From: Cyanobacteria bacterium UBA6984
GTDB taxonomy: Bacteria; Cyanobacteriota; Vampirovibrionia; Gastranaerophilales; Gastranaerophilaceae
Direction: 5' to 3'
Assembly (NCBI GenBank): GCA_002450015.1
Contig: DJYG01000003.1
Location: 1-35,662, forward strand
Length of the DNA stretch: 35,662 nucleotides
Shown here: positions 23,928-31,268 of the stretch, one piece after another
How positions within the stretch are numbered: the stretch's first letter is position 1
Layout of the letters: every line of letters starts with the position of its first letter
Translations under genes and position numbers: made by a program
The notes under the pieces: generated by a model
What the model saw: only the letters and a program-made list of their open reading frames with translations
The model's database searches: none
Told to the model about the DNA's origin: nothing

Positions 23928-25028
23928 TTAAAGTAATTCAGGATTATTTTCTTTGTAATATGCATGTACCATTTTTCTTAAGAAATCTAAATCTAATTTC
24001 CAATCTAAAACTTCTTTGCCTAATGCATTTATTACATTTGAATTGTCAAAAGTTATATTTGATTTAAAGTATGGTAACAAATCATCAAGCATTCGTTGAA
24101 CCAATTTTTCTTCTTTTGACGGATTTTCGACAGTATCAACAATACCAAGTCCTGTAGTTTTAAGTGCTTCACAAACGGCAGTTGCAATCATTTGTGTTGA
24201 AACCGGTGACATGCCTGTCAAGTGATATGTTTTATTACAAACAGGTAGAACAAAAAGTTTTGCTATTGTTTGTTGAACATAATCTTGAGGTACAAAATAT
24301 ATCTTATCCGATGTTCCTGCAGCAAGTCTTAACTTAGTGCTGAACGGGCCATTTAGCGGTAAACCTGCTTTTTTACAACCGTTTATTTTTACACGAGCTA
24401 AAAATTCGAGAATACGATAAAATGCAAGAGGTTTTCTGATAACACCATCAGAAAGTTTTCCCACTATAATTGACGGACGGTATATTGTGTAGTCAAAACC
24501 TGATTCTCGAACAAGTTTTTCGCTATCAAATTTACTTTTTTCATAAGAATTGTTCCAATCTGTTGCAGGCATTGAATCTTCCATTACAACACCGTCAACT
24601 TTTCCTGCGACATAAGCAGTTCCTACATAGTGGAATGTTTTCAATCCCAGTTGTTTTGCAAGAGATAATGCTGATTTTGTACCATAGAAATTTGTATTAT
24701 AAGTTTTTTTGTCAGGATCTTTTCCTAAATTTACGCTTGCTGCGCAATGAAAAAATGTATCATAAGGTCCTTTTGCTGCCATTTCTTCAGCAGGAAAATC
24801 TTCTAATGTTCCTTCGACTATTTCAATGCGTGAAAGAATATCATCAGCGTCTGTCTTATCATCCATTTCGCATTGTTCTTTTATTATTTCTTTTGTTCTG
24901 TCAAGACCAGATTTATTTCCAAAACCTCTACAGAGAGATACAATTGTATAATCCGGATTGTTTCTTAATAAATTAGTTGCGAACCCTGCACCCACCAGTC
25001 CGGTGATGCCTGTCATTAGTATCCTCAT
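23928..25028 (-). CDS. Extended SDR-family NAD(P)-dependent oxidoreductase (thioester-reductase/epimerase type)
   Basis: This 366-residue protein has a Rossmann start MRILMTGITGLVGAGFATNLL, the block FFHCAASVNL, and the catalytic YEKSKFDSEKLV with Tyr and Lys. YRPSIIVG follows, typical of the male-sterility/thioester-reductase branch (NAD_binding_4). Such domains reduce fatty acyl thioesters or modify sugars. The C-terminal 100 residues probably bind the substrate. TTAGGAG lies upstream. The position beside a patatin suggests lipid or acyl chemistry, but the substrate is not determined. Confidence 0.82.
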   Translation of the reverse strand: MRILMTGITGLVGAGFATNLLRNNPDYTIVSLCRGFGNKSGLDRTKEIIKEQCEMDDKTDADDILSRIEIVEGTLEDFPAEEMAAKGPYDTFFHCAASVNLGKDPDKKTYNTNFYGTKSALSLAKQLGLKTFHYVGTAYVAGKVDGVVMEDSMPATDWNNSYEKSKFDSEKLVRESGFDYTIYRPSIIVGKLSDGVIRKPLAFYRILEFLARVKINGCKKAGLPLNGPFSTKLRLAAGTSDKIYFVPQDYVQQTIAKLFVLPVCNKTYHLTGMSPVSTQMIATAVCEALKTTGLGIVDTVENPSKEEKLVQRMLDDLLPYFKSNITFDNSNVINALGKEVLDWKLDLDFLRKMVHAYYKENNPELL

Positions 25029-25116
25029 TTTTCTCCTAACCTTATTGCTTCAATCTTTTTTCATATATGTTTATATTATAATAAAATATTTATAAAGGCA
25101 AATCAAATATAATTTT

Positions 25117-25152
25117 ACATAATAATTTCAATTTGTATTAAAATTATTATGT
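25117..25152. promoter_or_regulatory. Perfect 12-bp inverted repeat between divergent SDR genes
   Basis: ACATAATAATTT (25117-25128) and AAATTATTATGT (25141-25152) are perfect complements with a 12-base spacer. They end one base before the GGAGGAGGAG ribosome binding site of the rightward SDR gene. This could be a repressor operator or an RNA hairpin just upstream of the translation start. Confidence 0.5.
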
Positions 25153-25167
25153 GGAGGAGGAGTAAAT

Positions 25168-25935
25168 ATGAATAACATAGCTATAATAACAGGTGCAACT
25201 GGCGGATTTGGCAGAGAATTTATAAAACTGCTTTTGAAAAAAGAAAATATAGATGAAATTTGGGCAATTGCAAGAAATAATGACAAATTATTAAATCTTA
25301 TAGATGAATTTGGCAATAAAATTAAAATTTTTTCTTATGATTTATCAAATTTAGATTGCATAAAAAATTTTCAAACTAAGTTAAATAATGATATTAGAAT
25401 AAAATATCTTATAAATAATGCAGGTTATGCAAAGTTCTGTTCTTATGATGATTTGGATATTGAAACATCTTTGAATATGATAAATTTGAATGTTTCTTCA
25501 GTTGTTGCAATGGGACTGGCATGTATTCCTTATATGGATAAAGGCAGTCGAATTATAAATATTTCATCGCAATCGTCATTTTTACCTTTGCCATATTTAA
25601 ACATATACAGCGCAACAAAAGTGTTTGTAAGACATTATTCAAGAGCTTTAAATGTTGAGCTTAAAGATAAAAATATAACTGTAACTACTGTATGTCCGGG
25701 TTGGATGAAAACAAATTTGTATGATGCAGCAAAAGTAGAGAATGCTAAAAAGGTAATAAGCTGTTTTGATGGTATAACTACTCCTGATAAAGTTGCTAAA
25801 AAGGCGTTAGATGATGCAGATATGGGAAAAACTCTTTCAATATACGGATTTTTCTCTAATGCAACTCATATTGCAGGTAAAATATTGCCACAATCGTTGT
25901 TAATGAGATTATGGACGTTTTCGCAAAAACTGTAA
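25168..25935 (+). CDS. SDR-family oxidoreductase
   Basis: This 255-residue classical short-chain dehydrogenase has ITGATGGFGREF, INNAGYAKF, catalytic Ser in ISSQSSFL and YSATK with Tyr and Lys, then CPGWMKTNL. It belongs to the DltE/YqjQ-like branch by overall look. The C-terminal 50 residues, with MRLWTFSQKL, replace the usual substrate loop. The very strong GGAGGAGGAG site suggests good expression. The dyad directly upstream may control it. The substrate is unknown. Confidence 0.88.
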   Translation: MNNIAIITGATGGFGREFIKLLLKKENIDEIWAIARNNDKLLNLIDEFGNKIKIFSYDLSNLDCIKNFQTKLNNDIRIKYLINNAGYAKFCSYDDLDIETSLNMINLNVSSVVAMGLACIPYMDKGSRIINISSQSSFLPLPYLNIYSATKVFVRHYSRALNVELKDKNITVTTVCPGWMKTNLYDAAKVENAKKVISCFDGITTPDKVAKKALDDADMGKTLSIYGFFSNATHIAGKILPQSLLMRLWTFSQKL

Positions 25936-26010
25936 TAGATTTTATCAAATTATTTTATATAGATAAAAAAAATAATATATTTAAAGCATTAATATTTTTG
26001 TAATAAATAT

Positions 26011-26025
26011 TATAATGCGAATATG
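26011..26025 (+). promoter_or_regulatory. -10 element placed for a leaderless mRNA (xerC-like gene)
   Basis: TATAAT at 26011-26016, then six bases and the ATG at 26023. No ribosome binding site and no clear -35 are visible. Confidence 0.55.
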
Positions 26026-26883
26026 GATACGCAAGTTCTTTCACAATATTTGGAATATCTTGAGCTTGAAAGAGGGTTGTCTAAAAACACAATTGATGCT
26101 TATAGACGTGATATTTTAATGTTTTTGGATTATTCAAAACATCCTGAGTTTGATAATGTGACAAGATTAAGTATAAATGCGTATATTCGTTTTTTAAGAG
26201 AAGAAAATTATTCTCCAACAAGCGTAATACGTAAAATTGCGTCGTTAAGAGGCTTTTTTAAATGGCTATGCGCAAATGAAATGTGCAAGTTTGATCCTAC
26301 TTTGACAATTGAGCGCCCAAAAATTCCGCAAAGATTACCTAAAGTCGTAACTGTATCTGAAATAGAAGAAATTTTACGCGAGAATTTATCAAAAACTGAA
26401 AAAGTTATTGTAGAATTGCTTTATGGCTGTGGCTTGCGTGTATCTGAACTTATAAATTTAAAAATAAATAGTTTTGATATAAATGCAAAATATCTTACCG
26501 CATTCGGGAAAGGCTCAAAAGAAAGAATAATTCCTCTTGGTAAGATGGCAATTAAGGCTATAAGAGATTATTTACCGTTTCGTGAATTTTTAATAAAGAA
26601 ATTCAGATTAGATACAAAATACTTGTTAATATCAGATAACGGAAGAAGCATGACTCGTCAAGATATATATGTTTTTATTCATGAGCAAGGGAAAAAAATT
26701 CATAAAAATATTTCACCACATACCCTAAGACACTCTTATGCAACTCATCTATTGGAAAATGGTGCAGATTTGCGTGTTGTTCAAGAACTTTTGGGGCATA
26801 GTGATGTTGCAACTACTCAATTATATACGCATATAAGTAAAAAACGTCTAAAAGATGTTTATTTTGCAATAAACGGGAATTAA
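26023..26883 (+). CDS. Tyrosine recombinase XerC/XerD
   Basis: This 286-residue site-specific recombinase has an N-terminal SAM-like core-binding domain (1-95) and a catalytic domain with the complete set: R139 (GLRVSEL), K163 (FGKGSKER), H233 and R236 (SPHTLRHSYATH), H259 (LLGHSDVATT) and nucleophile Y268 (YTHIS). The length and sequence match the chromosome-dimer-resolution enzymes rather than phage integrases. rsmD follows one base later. XerC versus XerD cannot be decided here. Confidence 0.92.
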   Translation: MDTQVLSQYLEYLELERGLSKNTIDAYRRDILMFLDYSKHPEFDNVTRLSINAYIRFLREENYSPTSVIRKIASLRGFFKWLCANEMCKFDPTLTIERPKIPQRLPKVVTVSEIEEILRENLSKTEKVIVELLYGCGLRVSELINLKINSFDINAKYLTAFGKGSKERIIPLGKMAIKAIRDYLPFREFLIKKFRLDTKYLLISDNGRSMTRQDIYVFIHEQGKKIHKNISPHTLRHSYATHLLENGADLRVVQELLGHSDVATTQLYTHISKKRLKDVYFAINGN

Positions 26884-26884
26884 A

Positions 26885-27391
26885 ATGAATATAACGGCAG
26901 GAAAATATAAAGGTCAAAAAATAATAGCACCGGATGAAAATATTACACGTCCGACACTTTCAAAGGTTAGAATGGCTTTATTTAATACACTTCAATCATT
27001 AATTGATTTTAATGGTGCAAGTTTTTTAGATATGTTTGCAGGCTCAGGAATAATGGGACTCGAGGCTTTATCACGAGGATTTGAGCATGTTACGGCAATT
27101 GAAAAAAATACAAAAGTTTTTAAAATTTTAGAAGATAATTATACAAAAATAGGCGAAAAACAAAAACTTTTAAAGGGTGATAGCTTAAATGTTGTACCCA
27201 AAGAATATTTTGATGTTGTTTATATTGACCCGCCATATTATGCAGGAATATATGAACATGCACTTGCTGTGTTGCCTGATTGCAAAATCATTATTTTAGA
27301 ACATACCTCAGAAGTTGATTTTTCAAATTATGAATTAATAAAACAAAAAAAATACGGCGGTAAATTCCTAACATTTCTTAAAAACAAATAG
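26885..27391 (+). CDS. rsmD: 16S rRNA (guanine(966)-N2)-methyltransferase RsmD
   Basis: This 168-residue methyltransferase has a family start (ITAGKYKGQKI, TRPTLSKVRMALFNTL), SAM motif FLDMFAGSGIMGLEALSRG and catalytic DPPY in VYIDPPYYAG. It modifies G966 of 16S rRNA. It is slightly shorter than typical (about 180-190). It is cotranscribed with the recombinase. Its stop lies 5 bases from the stop of the convergent pilin-like gene, inside the small inverted repeat CAAATAG-TTTTA-CTATTTG (27385-27403). Confidence 0.92.
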   Translation: MNITAGKYKGQKIIAPDENITRPTLSKVRMALFNTLQSLIDFNGASFLDMFAGSGIMGLEALSRGFEHVTAIEKNTKVFKILEDNYTKIGEKQKLLKGDSLNVVPKEYFDVVYIDPPYYAGIYEHALAVLPDCKIIILEHTSEVDFSNYELIKQKKYGGKFLTFLKNK

Positions 27392-27396
27392 TTTTA

Positions 27397-28323
27397 CTAT
27401 TTGCAGGTGGTATTTGTAGTCCAATCTAAAACTGTTTTCCCGTCAGGACATGTGAAATTACTGTCAAGTTTGAGATAATCCATGTTACCATTTTGAATTA
27501 CCCAACCGGTACAAAATGTTCCATTACGAAAACAGTTATATTTTAATTCGTTGTCAGTATATTTATCTCCACCAGGAATTATTCCAGTTTCACTACTAAT
27601 ATGAAATACAAATATATCTTTGCCATCAGTATATGCACCTTTATTAGGACCATCTATATCAAGTTCAATATTACCACAAGAATTATATAATCTTTCACAA
27701 TTTTTATCGTAAATAAAAAATCCTACAGAAATACCATCTGCAGTTATTATTTTGTAAAAACGTGAATCTGAATCATAAGAATTGGAATTAATGCCTGACA
27801 ATTGTTTTGCAGCACCAGAAGTAAAGCAACCTTGATTTGATACCGTACCACAGTTTTTAGATAACTTCATAAATTCGGTTATCCTTTCGGCAAACCGTTT
27901 TGTATAAGCAGTTGTTTTAGTGTCATTAACAAACCATTCTGAAACAGGTCCATATACAGCTTCTGCACGACCTAACGCATCATTTAAATTTTGGTATATT
28001 TTCTTAACCTTTACAACTTTTTCTTTGTCACCTGTTGATGAGTTTAAGTTTGGTAATGTCAATGCTGCAACAACACCGATTATACCCATGACAATCAGTG
28101 TTTCAGCAAGGGTGAATGCAAATGTGCGTTTAATGATTGAAAAGTTTAATAGCTGAATAGTGTCATTCCGAACTTGTTTCAGTATCTTTCCAATTGTTGA
28201 TATTATCTTTTGTATAACCTCAGATCCTGAAATAAATTTAGAACGACAATATATAAAAGGTCTAAAACTCTTGCTACAAGCGAGTTTTACCCCCTCCGAA
28301 ACTCTTAAAAACACTGTGTTCAT
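27397..28323 (-). CDS. Type IV pilin-like protein with a repeat-derived long leader
   Basis: The pilin signature AFTLAETLIVMGIIGVVAAL is present with the Glu at mature position 5. A roughly 239-residue mature part has four or more Cys and ends in NGNMDYLKLDS...CPDGKTVLDWTTNTTCK. This matches the frameshifted gene at 299 at both ends, while the middle differs. The leader is abnormal. From the best start (28323, AAGG 8 bases upstream; 28338 is also possible) it is about 69 residues, against 22 in the paralogue. This extra part coincides with palindromic repeats at 28161-28289. Whether prepilin peptidase still processes it is unclear. It is probably a surface pseudopilin or adhesin-like fibre subunit. 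Confidence 0.75.
   Translation of the reverse strand: MNTVFLRVSEGVKLACSKSFRPFIYCRSKFISGSEVIQKIISTIGKILKQVRNDTIQLLNFSIIKRTFAFTLAETLIVMGIIGVVAALTLPNLNSSTGDKEKVVKVKKIYQNLNDALGRAEAVYGPVSEWFVNDTKTTAYTKRFAERITEFMKLSKNCGTVSNQGCFTSGAAKQLSGINSNSYDSDSRFYKIITADGISVGFFIYDKNCERLYNSCGNIELDIDGPNKGAYTDGKDIFVFHISSETGIIPGGDKYTDNELKYNCFRNGTFCTGWVIQNGNMDYLKLDSNFTCPDGKTVLDWTTNTTCK
28161..28248. repeat. Palindromic element inside the pilin-like coding region
   Basis: The outer 26 bases, GTCATTCCGAACTTGTTTCA plus GTATCT, match the reverse complement of the other end, GTCGTTCTAAATTTATTTCA plus GGATCT, at about 20 of 26 positions. The element is read in frame as part of the leader (ISGSEVIQ...KQVRNDT). It resembles in-gene palindromic elements such as those of Rickettsia in behaviour, not in sequence. 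Confidence 0.6.
28263..28289. repeat. Second palindrome adjoining the pilin-like leader
   Basis: TAAAACTC (28263-28270) pairs with GAGTTTTA (28282-28289), with an inner CTTG-CTA-CAAG hairpin. It also lies in the open reading frame of the leader. A further small palindrome, AACACTGTGTT, lies nearby at about 28310-28320. Confidence 0.5.
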
Positions 28324-28357
28324 AATTTTTACCTTCATTTTTTACTTTAGGCTTAAT

Positions 28358-28387
28358 TACAAAAAATGCCGTATAAATACGGCATTT
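28358..28387 (-). terminator. Intrinsic terminator downstream of the HNH genes
   Basis: The stem AAATGCCGTA/TACGGCATTT (28364-28373, 28378-28387) is followed on the minus strand by TTTTTTGTAATT. It ends the transcript of the HNH-like gene at 28397. Confidence 0.8.
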
Positions 28388-28396
28388 AAACTTTTT

Positions 28397-29722
28397 CTAT
28401 GCTGCTTGTTCTTCTTTCACTTCTTGAGTTTGATGAGCTTCAGGAAATCTTACAACGTGATGATGTTTTTTACCAGATTTTCCTGATTTTTGAGTTTCAG
28501 GTAATCCGTGATAAGAACCTTGATATGCTCCTGCTGCATTCGCTTTTTCTTTTGCATCTGCAGTCGGCTTTGTCAAACCTCTTTCTTCACGAGCTTGTTC
28601 AATTTCTTCAGGATTTTTTACTGTTAATACAACTTTTCCTTGAGTTTCAGATGCAACCGCAGCTTTTAAATCAACAGGATAATCATCATAATTTCCTCCG
28701 ATTTTACCTTTAATAATTTCTTCTGTTACTGCATCTGCGTGAACTTGAATATTATCAGGCATATTTGGATATTTTTTCATCCATTCGTCATAAGACATGT
28801 TGCCTCTTGAACCGTTACATTCTTGGCATTCACCCATATAATTATCTGTTGCGTTTGGACCGCCTTTTGATTTTGGATGAATGTGTTCTGCTGTTACAAC
28901 AGCTTTTTGAATTAATCTGTGTGCAAATCTTTCATCACTGTTGCCATAGCCATAAGATGTAATCATTTTGCTAATGATTTTTTCAGATTCAGGTATTTGT
29001 ACAGCTACATCTAAAATCTTGTGAATGTTTTCGTGTTTAATACCTTTCTTATGTTCTAAATCAACAATATTTGCTAAGAAATTTGTTCTGTTAAAATTAC
29101 CTGTTGATTTAGCTTTTTTTCTGTCAGCAGCTAAACCAAATGTTGTTTTTAGTTCTCTTTCGCAAAGATTTTGAATTGGATTATTTTCTCCTAAAAGCTC
29201 TTTAGATTTTTCACTTGTTCTTTTTACAACATCAATTTGTTCATCTTTCAAAATTTGACCTGCGTCTGCGCCTTTTCTTGAAATTGCTGTTGTTAATGTT
29301 GCATCAGGCATGTCTTTTAATTGTTTTTGAATGTAATGAACTATGGCTTTTTCTTCAGCTCTGAAATAATCCATGTGGTCATCTAAAACTTGATTTAATT
29401 CTGCGCCTGAAGCTCTGCCAGCTTTTAATGTGAATTCATCAATTTGTTTGTTTGTCATCATTGGACGACCACAGCATGTGCAAGGCATATCTTCAAGTTC
29501 TTTTACTCTGAAATTTGAAGTTGAGCATGGAAAACCTGTGAATGCAGGATTTACCATTTGAGAACCTAAGAAATAATTTCTTGCTATTTGAGAAGCTCTT
29601 GATGAATTTGCTTCAATTGGATTTGTTACATTTTTAGTTATTTCTTGATTTTGTGAATTTAATTTTTGTGATTGTGACATCATAGCTACCGGTGTAGCTG
29701 CAAAAATTCTTTGTACGTGCAT
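28397..29722 (-). CDS. HNH endonuclease-like protein with split zinc motif (paralogue A)
   Basis: In this 441-residue protein, residues 279-307 carry an HNH core: EHIHP (E279, H280), KGGPNATDN with N294, and CQECNGSRG (C299, C302, R306). The zinc knuckle CxxCGR that normally lies about 20 residues before the core is instead at C81-C84 (CTCCGRPMM). The two are separated by about 195 mainly helical residues with many charges. A third upstream Cys (C66) is conserved in the paralogue. The N-terminal 50 residues are polar and disordered; the tail is His/Lys-rich (GKKHHHVVRF). There is no signal peptide. It would bind and cut nucleic acid if active. It may share a transcript with, or have arisen by duplication from, paralogue B upstream, 134 bases away. 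Confidence 0.75.
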   Translation of the reverse strand: MHVQRIFAATPVAMMSQSQKLNSQNQEITKNVTNPIEANSSRASQIARNYFLGSQMVNPAFTGFPCSTSNFRVKELEDMPCTCCGRPMMTNKQIDEFTLKAGRASGAELNQVLDDHMDYFRAEEKAIVHYIQKQLKDMPDATLTTAISRKGADAGQILKDEQIDVVKRTSEKSKELLGENNPIQNLCERELKTTFGLAADRKKAKSTGNFNRTNFLANIVDLEHKKGIKHENIHKILDVAVQIPESEKIISKMITSYGYGNSDERFAHRLIQKAVVTAEHIHPKSKGGPNATDNYMGECQECNGSRGNMSYDEWMKKYPNMPDNIQVHADAVTEEIIKGKIGGNYDDYPVDLKAAVASETQGKVVLTVKNPEEIEQAREERGLTKPTADAKEKANAAGAYQGSYHGLPETQKSGKSGKKHHHVVRFPEAHQTQEVKEEQAA

Positions 29723-29856
29723 TGTTTGAGACCTTACCTTTTTTCCTACCTAAATTTTTCGTGTTTATCTTTTATAATAAGAGACCTTGTTTATATTTTT
29801 ATTATATATCTAACTTTTTAATTTGCAATAAATATTAACTTTTATGTCGAAATGTT

Positions 29857-31029
29857 TTATGAATTATTACTTGGTTTTTGCGGTTGATATGGACCTTGAG
29901 GTGTTGGTTTTGGCAAACCTCTTTCTTCTCTGGCTTTATCAATTTCTTCCGGATTTTTTACTTCAAGTTTTATTATTCCGCCTGTTTCTCTGTTCATTGT
30001 TGCTTGAATATCCAAAGGATAATCGTCATATCTGCCGCCTAAGTTTCCATTAATGATTCTTTCGGTAACTTCGTCTATGTTTCTTTGAACACTTCTTGGC
30101 ATGTTAGGGAAATTTTCCATCCATTCTTCTAATGGCATGTGACCGCGTTTGCTGTTGCAATCAGCACATTCTGCAACATAGTTTGATGTGTGGTCAGGAC
30201 CGCCAAGAGTGTCAGGGTGAACATGTTCAGCTGTTGATATTGATGTTTGTGCTAGTCTGTGTGCAATATCTTTGTCTTCTTTTGTTCCGTGTCCATATTT
30301 TACGATAAATGCTTCTATCGAATTTTTAGACATAGGCAATTTTACAGCACTATCTAATATTTGTCCTGCAAGTTCTTTATCTTTCAGTGTATTTGTAACT
30401 GCAACCAAGTCTTTTAAGAAAGGTTTTCTTTCAAAGTGATGTGCATCTGTACTGTTTTTAATATCTTTTAGTGCTTTTTGAACGCATTTTTCAACAGGAT
30501 TATCTTTACCTAAAACAGATGCTTTTTGTGAAACTTCGCTTAAAACTATTTTTTGCTCATCTTCCAATAAAACTTTTGCATTAGGCGAATACTGAGTCAT
30601 TATGCCCTTCATTGTTAAATCAGGATTTGCCTTTGATGTTTTTAATAAAAAGTTTACAACAGCTTTTTCTGTACCTCTGAAATATTCCATATTAGCGGTT
30701 AAAAGATTTTGTAAATCTTCACCTTTTGCTCCAACTGCTTTATTTTCAAAGTTTTGTACACCCTTGTTTGTCATCATCATACGACCACAGCATGCGCAAG
30801 GAATACCTTCTTCTTTTTTTACTTTAAAGTCACCTTTTGAACACGGATGTCCTGCAAAGTGAACCATTTGACCGCCTCTAAAGTAACTTGAAAGTGCTTG
30901 AGAACCTTTCTTACTGTCTTCTGTTTTTACTTCAGGTTGTACTGTTGGGTTTACTGTTCCTTTTGCTGCAATTTGTTGCTTTGTTTGTTGTAATGCCACA
31001 TTTTGAACATCAATGTTTCTTAAAATCAT
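29857..31029 (-). CDS. HNH endonuclease-like protein with split zinc motif (paralogue B)
   Basis: This 390-residue protein is collinear with paralogue A: C63, zinc knuckle C78/C81 (CACCGRMMM), a helical stretch of about 185 residues, then EHVHP (E268, H269), LGGPDHTSN with N283 and CADCNSKRG (C288, C291, R295). Shared flanking blocks are EEWM..FPNMP, a GG-YDDYP segment and VKNPEEI-x-x-AREERGL-x-KPT near the end. Identity with A looks moderate (roughly half in the conserved parts, less elsewhere), so the duplication is not recent. No signal peptide is seen. The ribosome binding site is weak (AAAGAG). The HNH chemistry is inferred from motifs only. Confidence 0.75.
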   Translation of the reverse strand: MILRNIDVQNVALQQTKQQIAAKGTVNPTVQPEVKTEDSKKGSQALSSYFRGGQMVHFAGHPCSKGDFKVKKEEGIPCACCGRMMMTNKGVQNFENKAVGAKGEDLQNLLTANMEYFRGTEKAVVNFLLKTSKANPDLTMKGIMTQYSPNAKVLLEDEQKIVLSEVSQKASVLGKDNPVEKCVQKALKDIKNSTDAHHFERKPFLKDLVAVTNTLKDKELAGQILDSAVKLPMSKNSIEAFIVKYGHGTKEDKDIAHRLAQTSISTAEHVHPDTLGGPDHTSNYVAECADCNSKRGHMPLEEWMENFPNMPRSVQRNIDEVTERIINGNLGGRYDDYPLDIQATMNRETGGIIKLEVKNPEEIDKAREERGLPKPTPQGPYQPQKPSNNS

Positions 31030-31118
31030 GTTAATTAAACTCTTTTTGTGAATTGTACTTATATAATATCCCTAAAAATTTTTTTTGTTATTTGAAAGTT
31101 TAAATGTTTACAATAGTT

Positions 31119-31124
31119 TATAAT
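31119..31124 (+). promoter_or_regulatory. Possible -10 of the pyrophosphatase gene
   Basis: A perfect TATAAT lies 145 bases before the hppA ATG in the 239-base gap between divergent genes. The only -35-like sequence (TTGAAA, 31092-31097) is 21 bases away, so this is weak. The rest of the gap is A/T-rich with no recognised element. Confidence 0.3.
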
Positions 31125-31268
31125 GTACTGATTACACTAATTTTTACAGTTCATATAAATATACGAAATTTTTGTTCAAATTTTACTTTATATGTTGCAA
31201 AAAAAAATATTTATGTAAAAATAGGGGTGGATATTAATAGTTTTTACTTTTTTAGTGAAGGAGAAAAA

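Noticed and set aside
24470..24976. Open frame of 168 codons opposite the extended SDR gene
   Set aside because: It is antisense to a well-supported gene, has no ribosome binding site, and its composition is that of a shadow frame.
21715..25028. Defence island made of the DUF4143 ATPase, patatin and SDR genes
   Set aside because: Patatin can act in CBASS-type defence, but no nucleotidyltransferase, cap or other effector gene is present, and the spacing does not suggest a single operon with the ATPase.
28160..28486. Plus-strand open frame across the pilin leader and the end of the HNH-like gene
   Set aside because: It runs antisense to both genes and through a terminator hairpin, and has no recognisable protein features.
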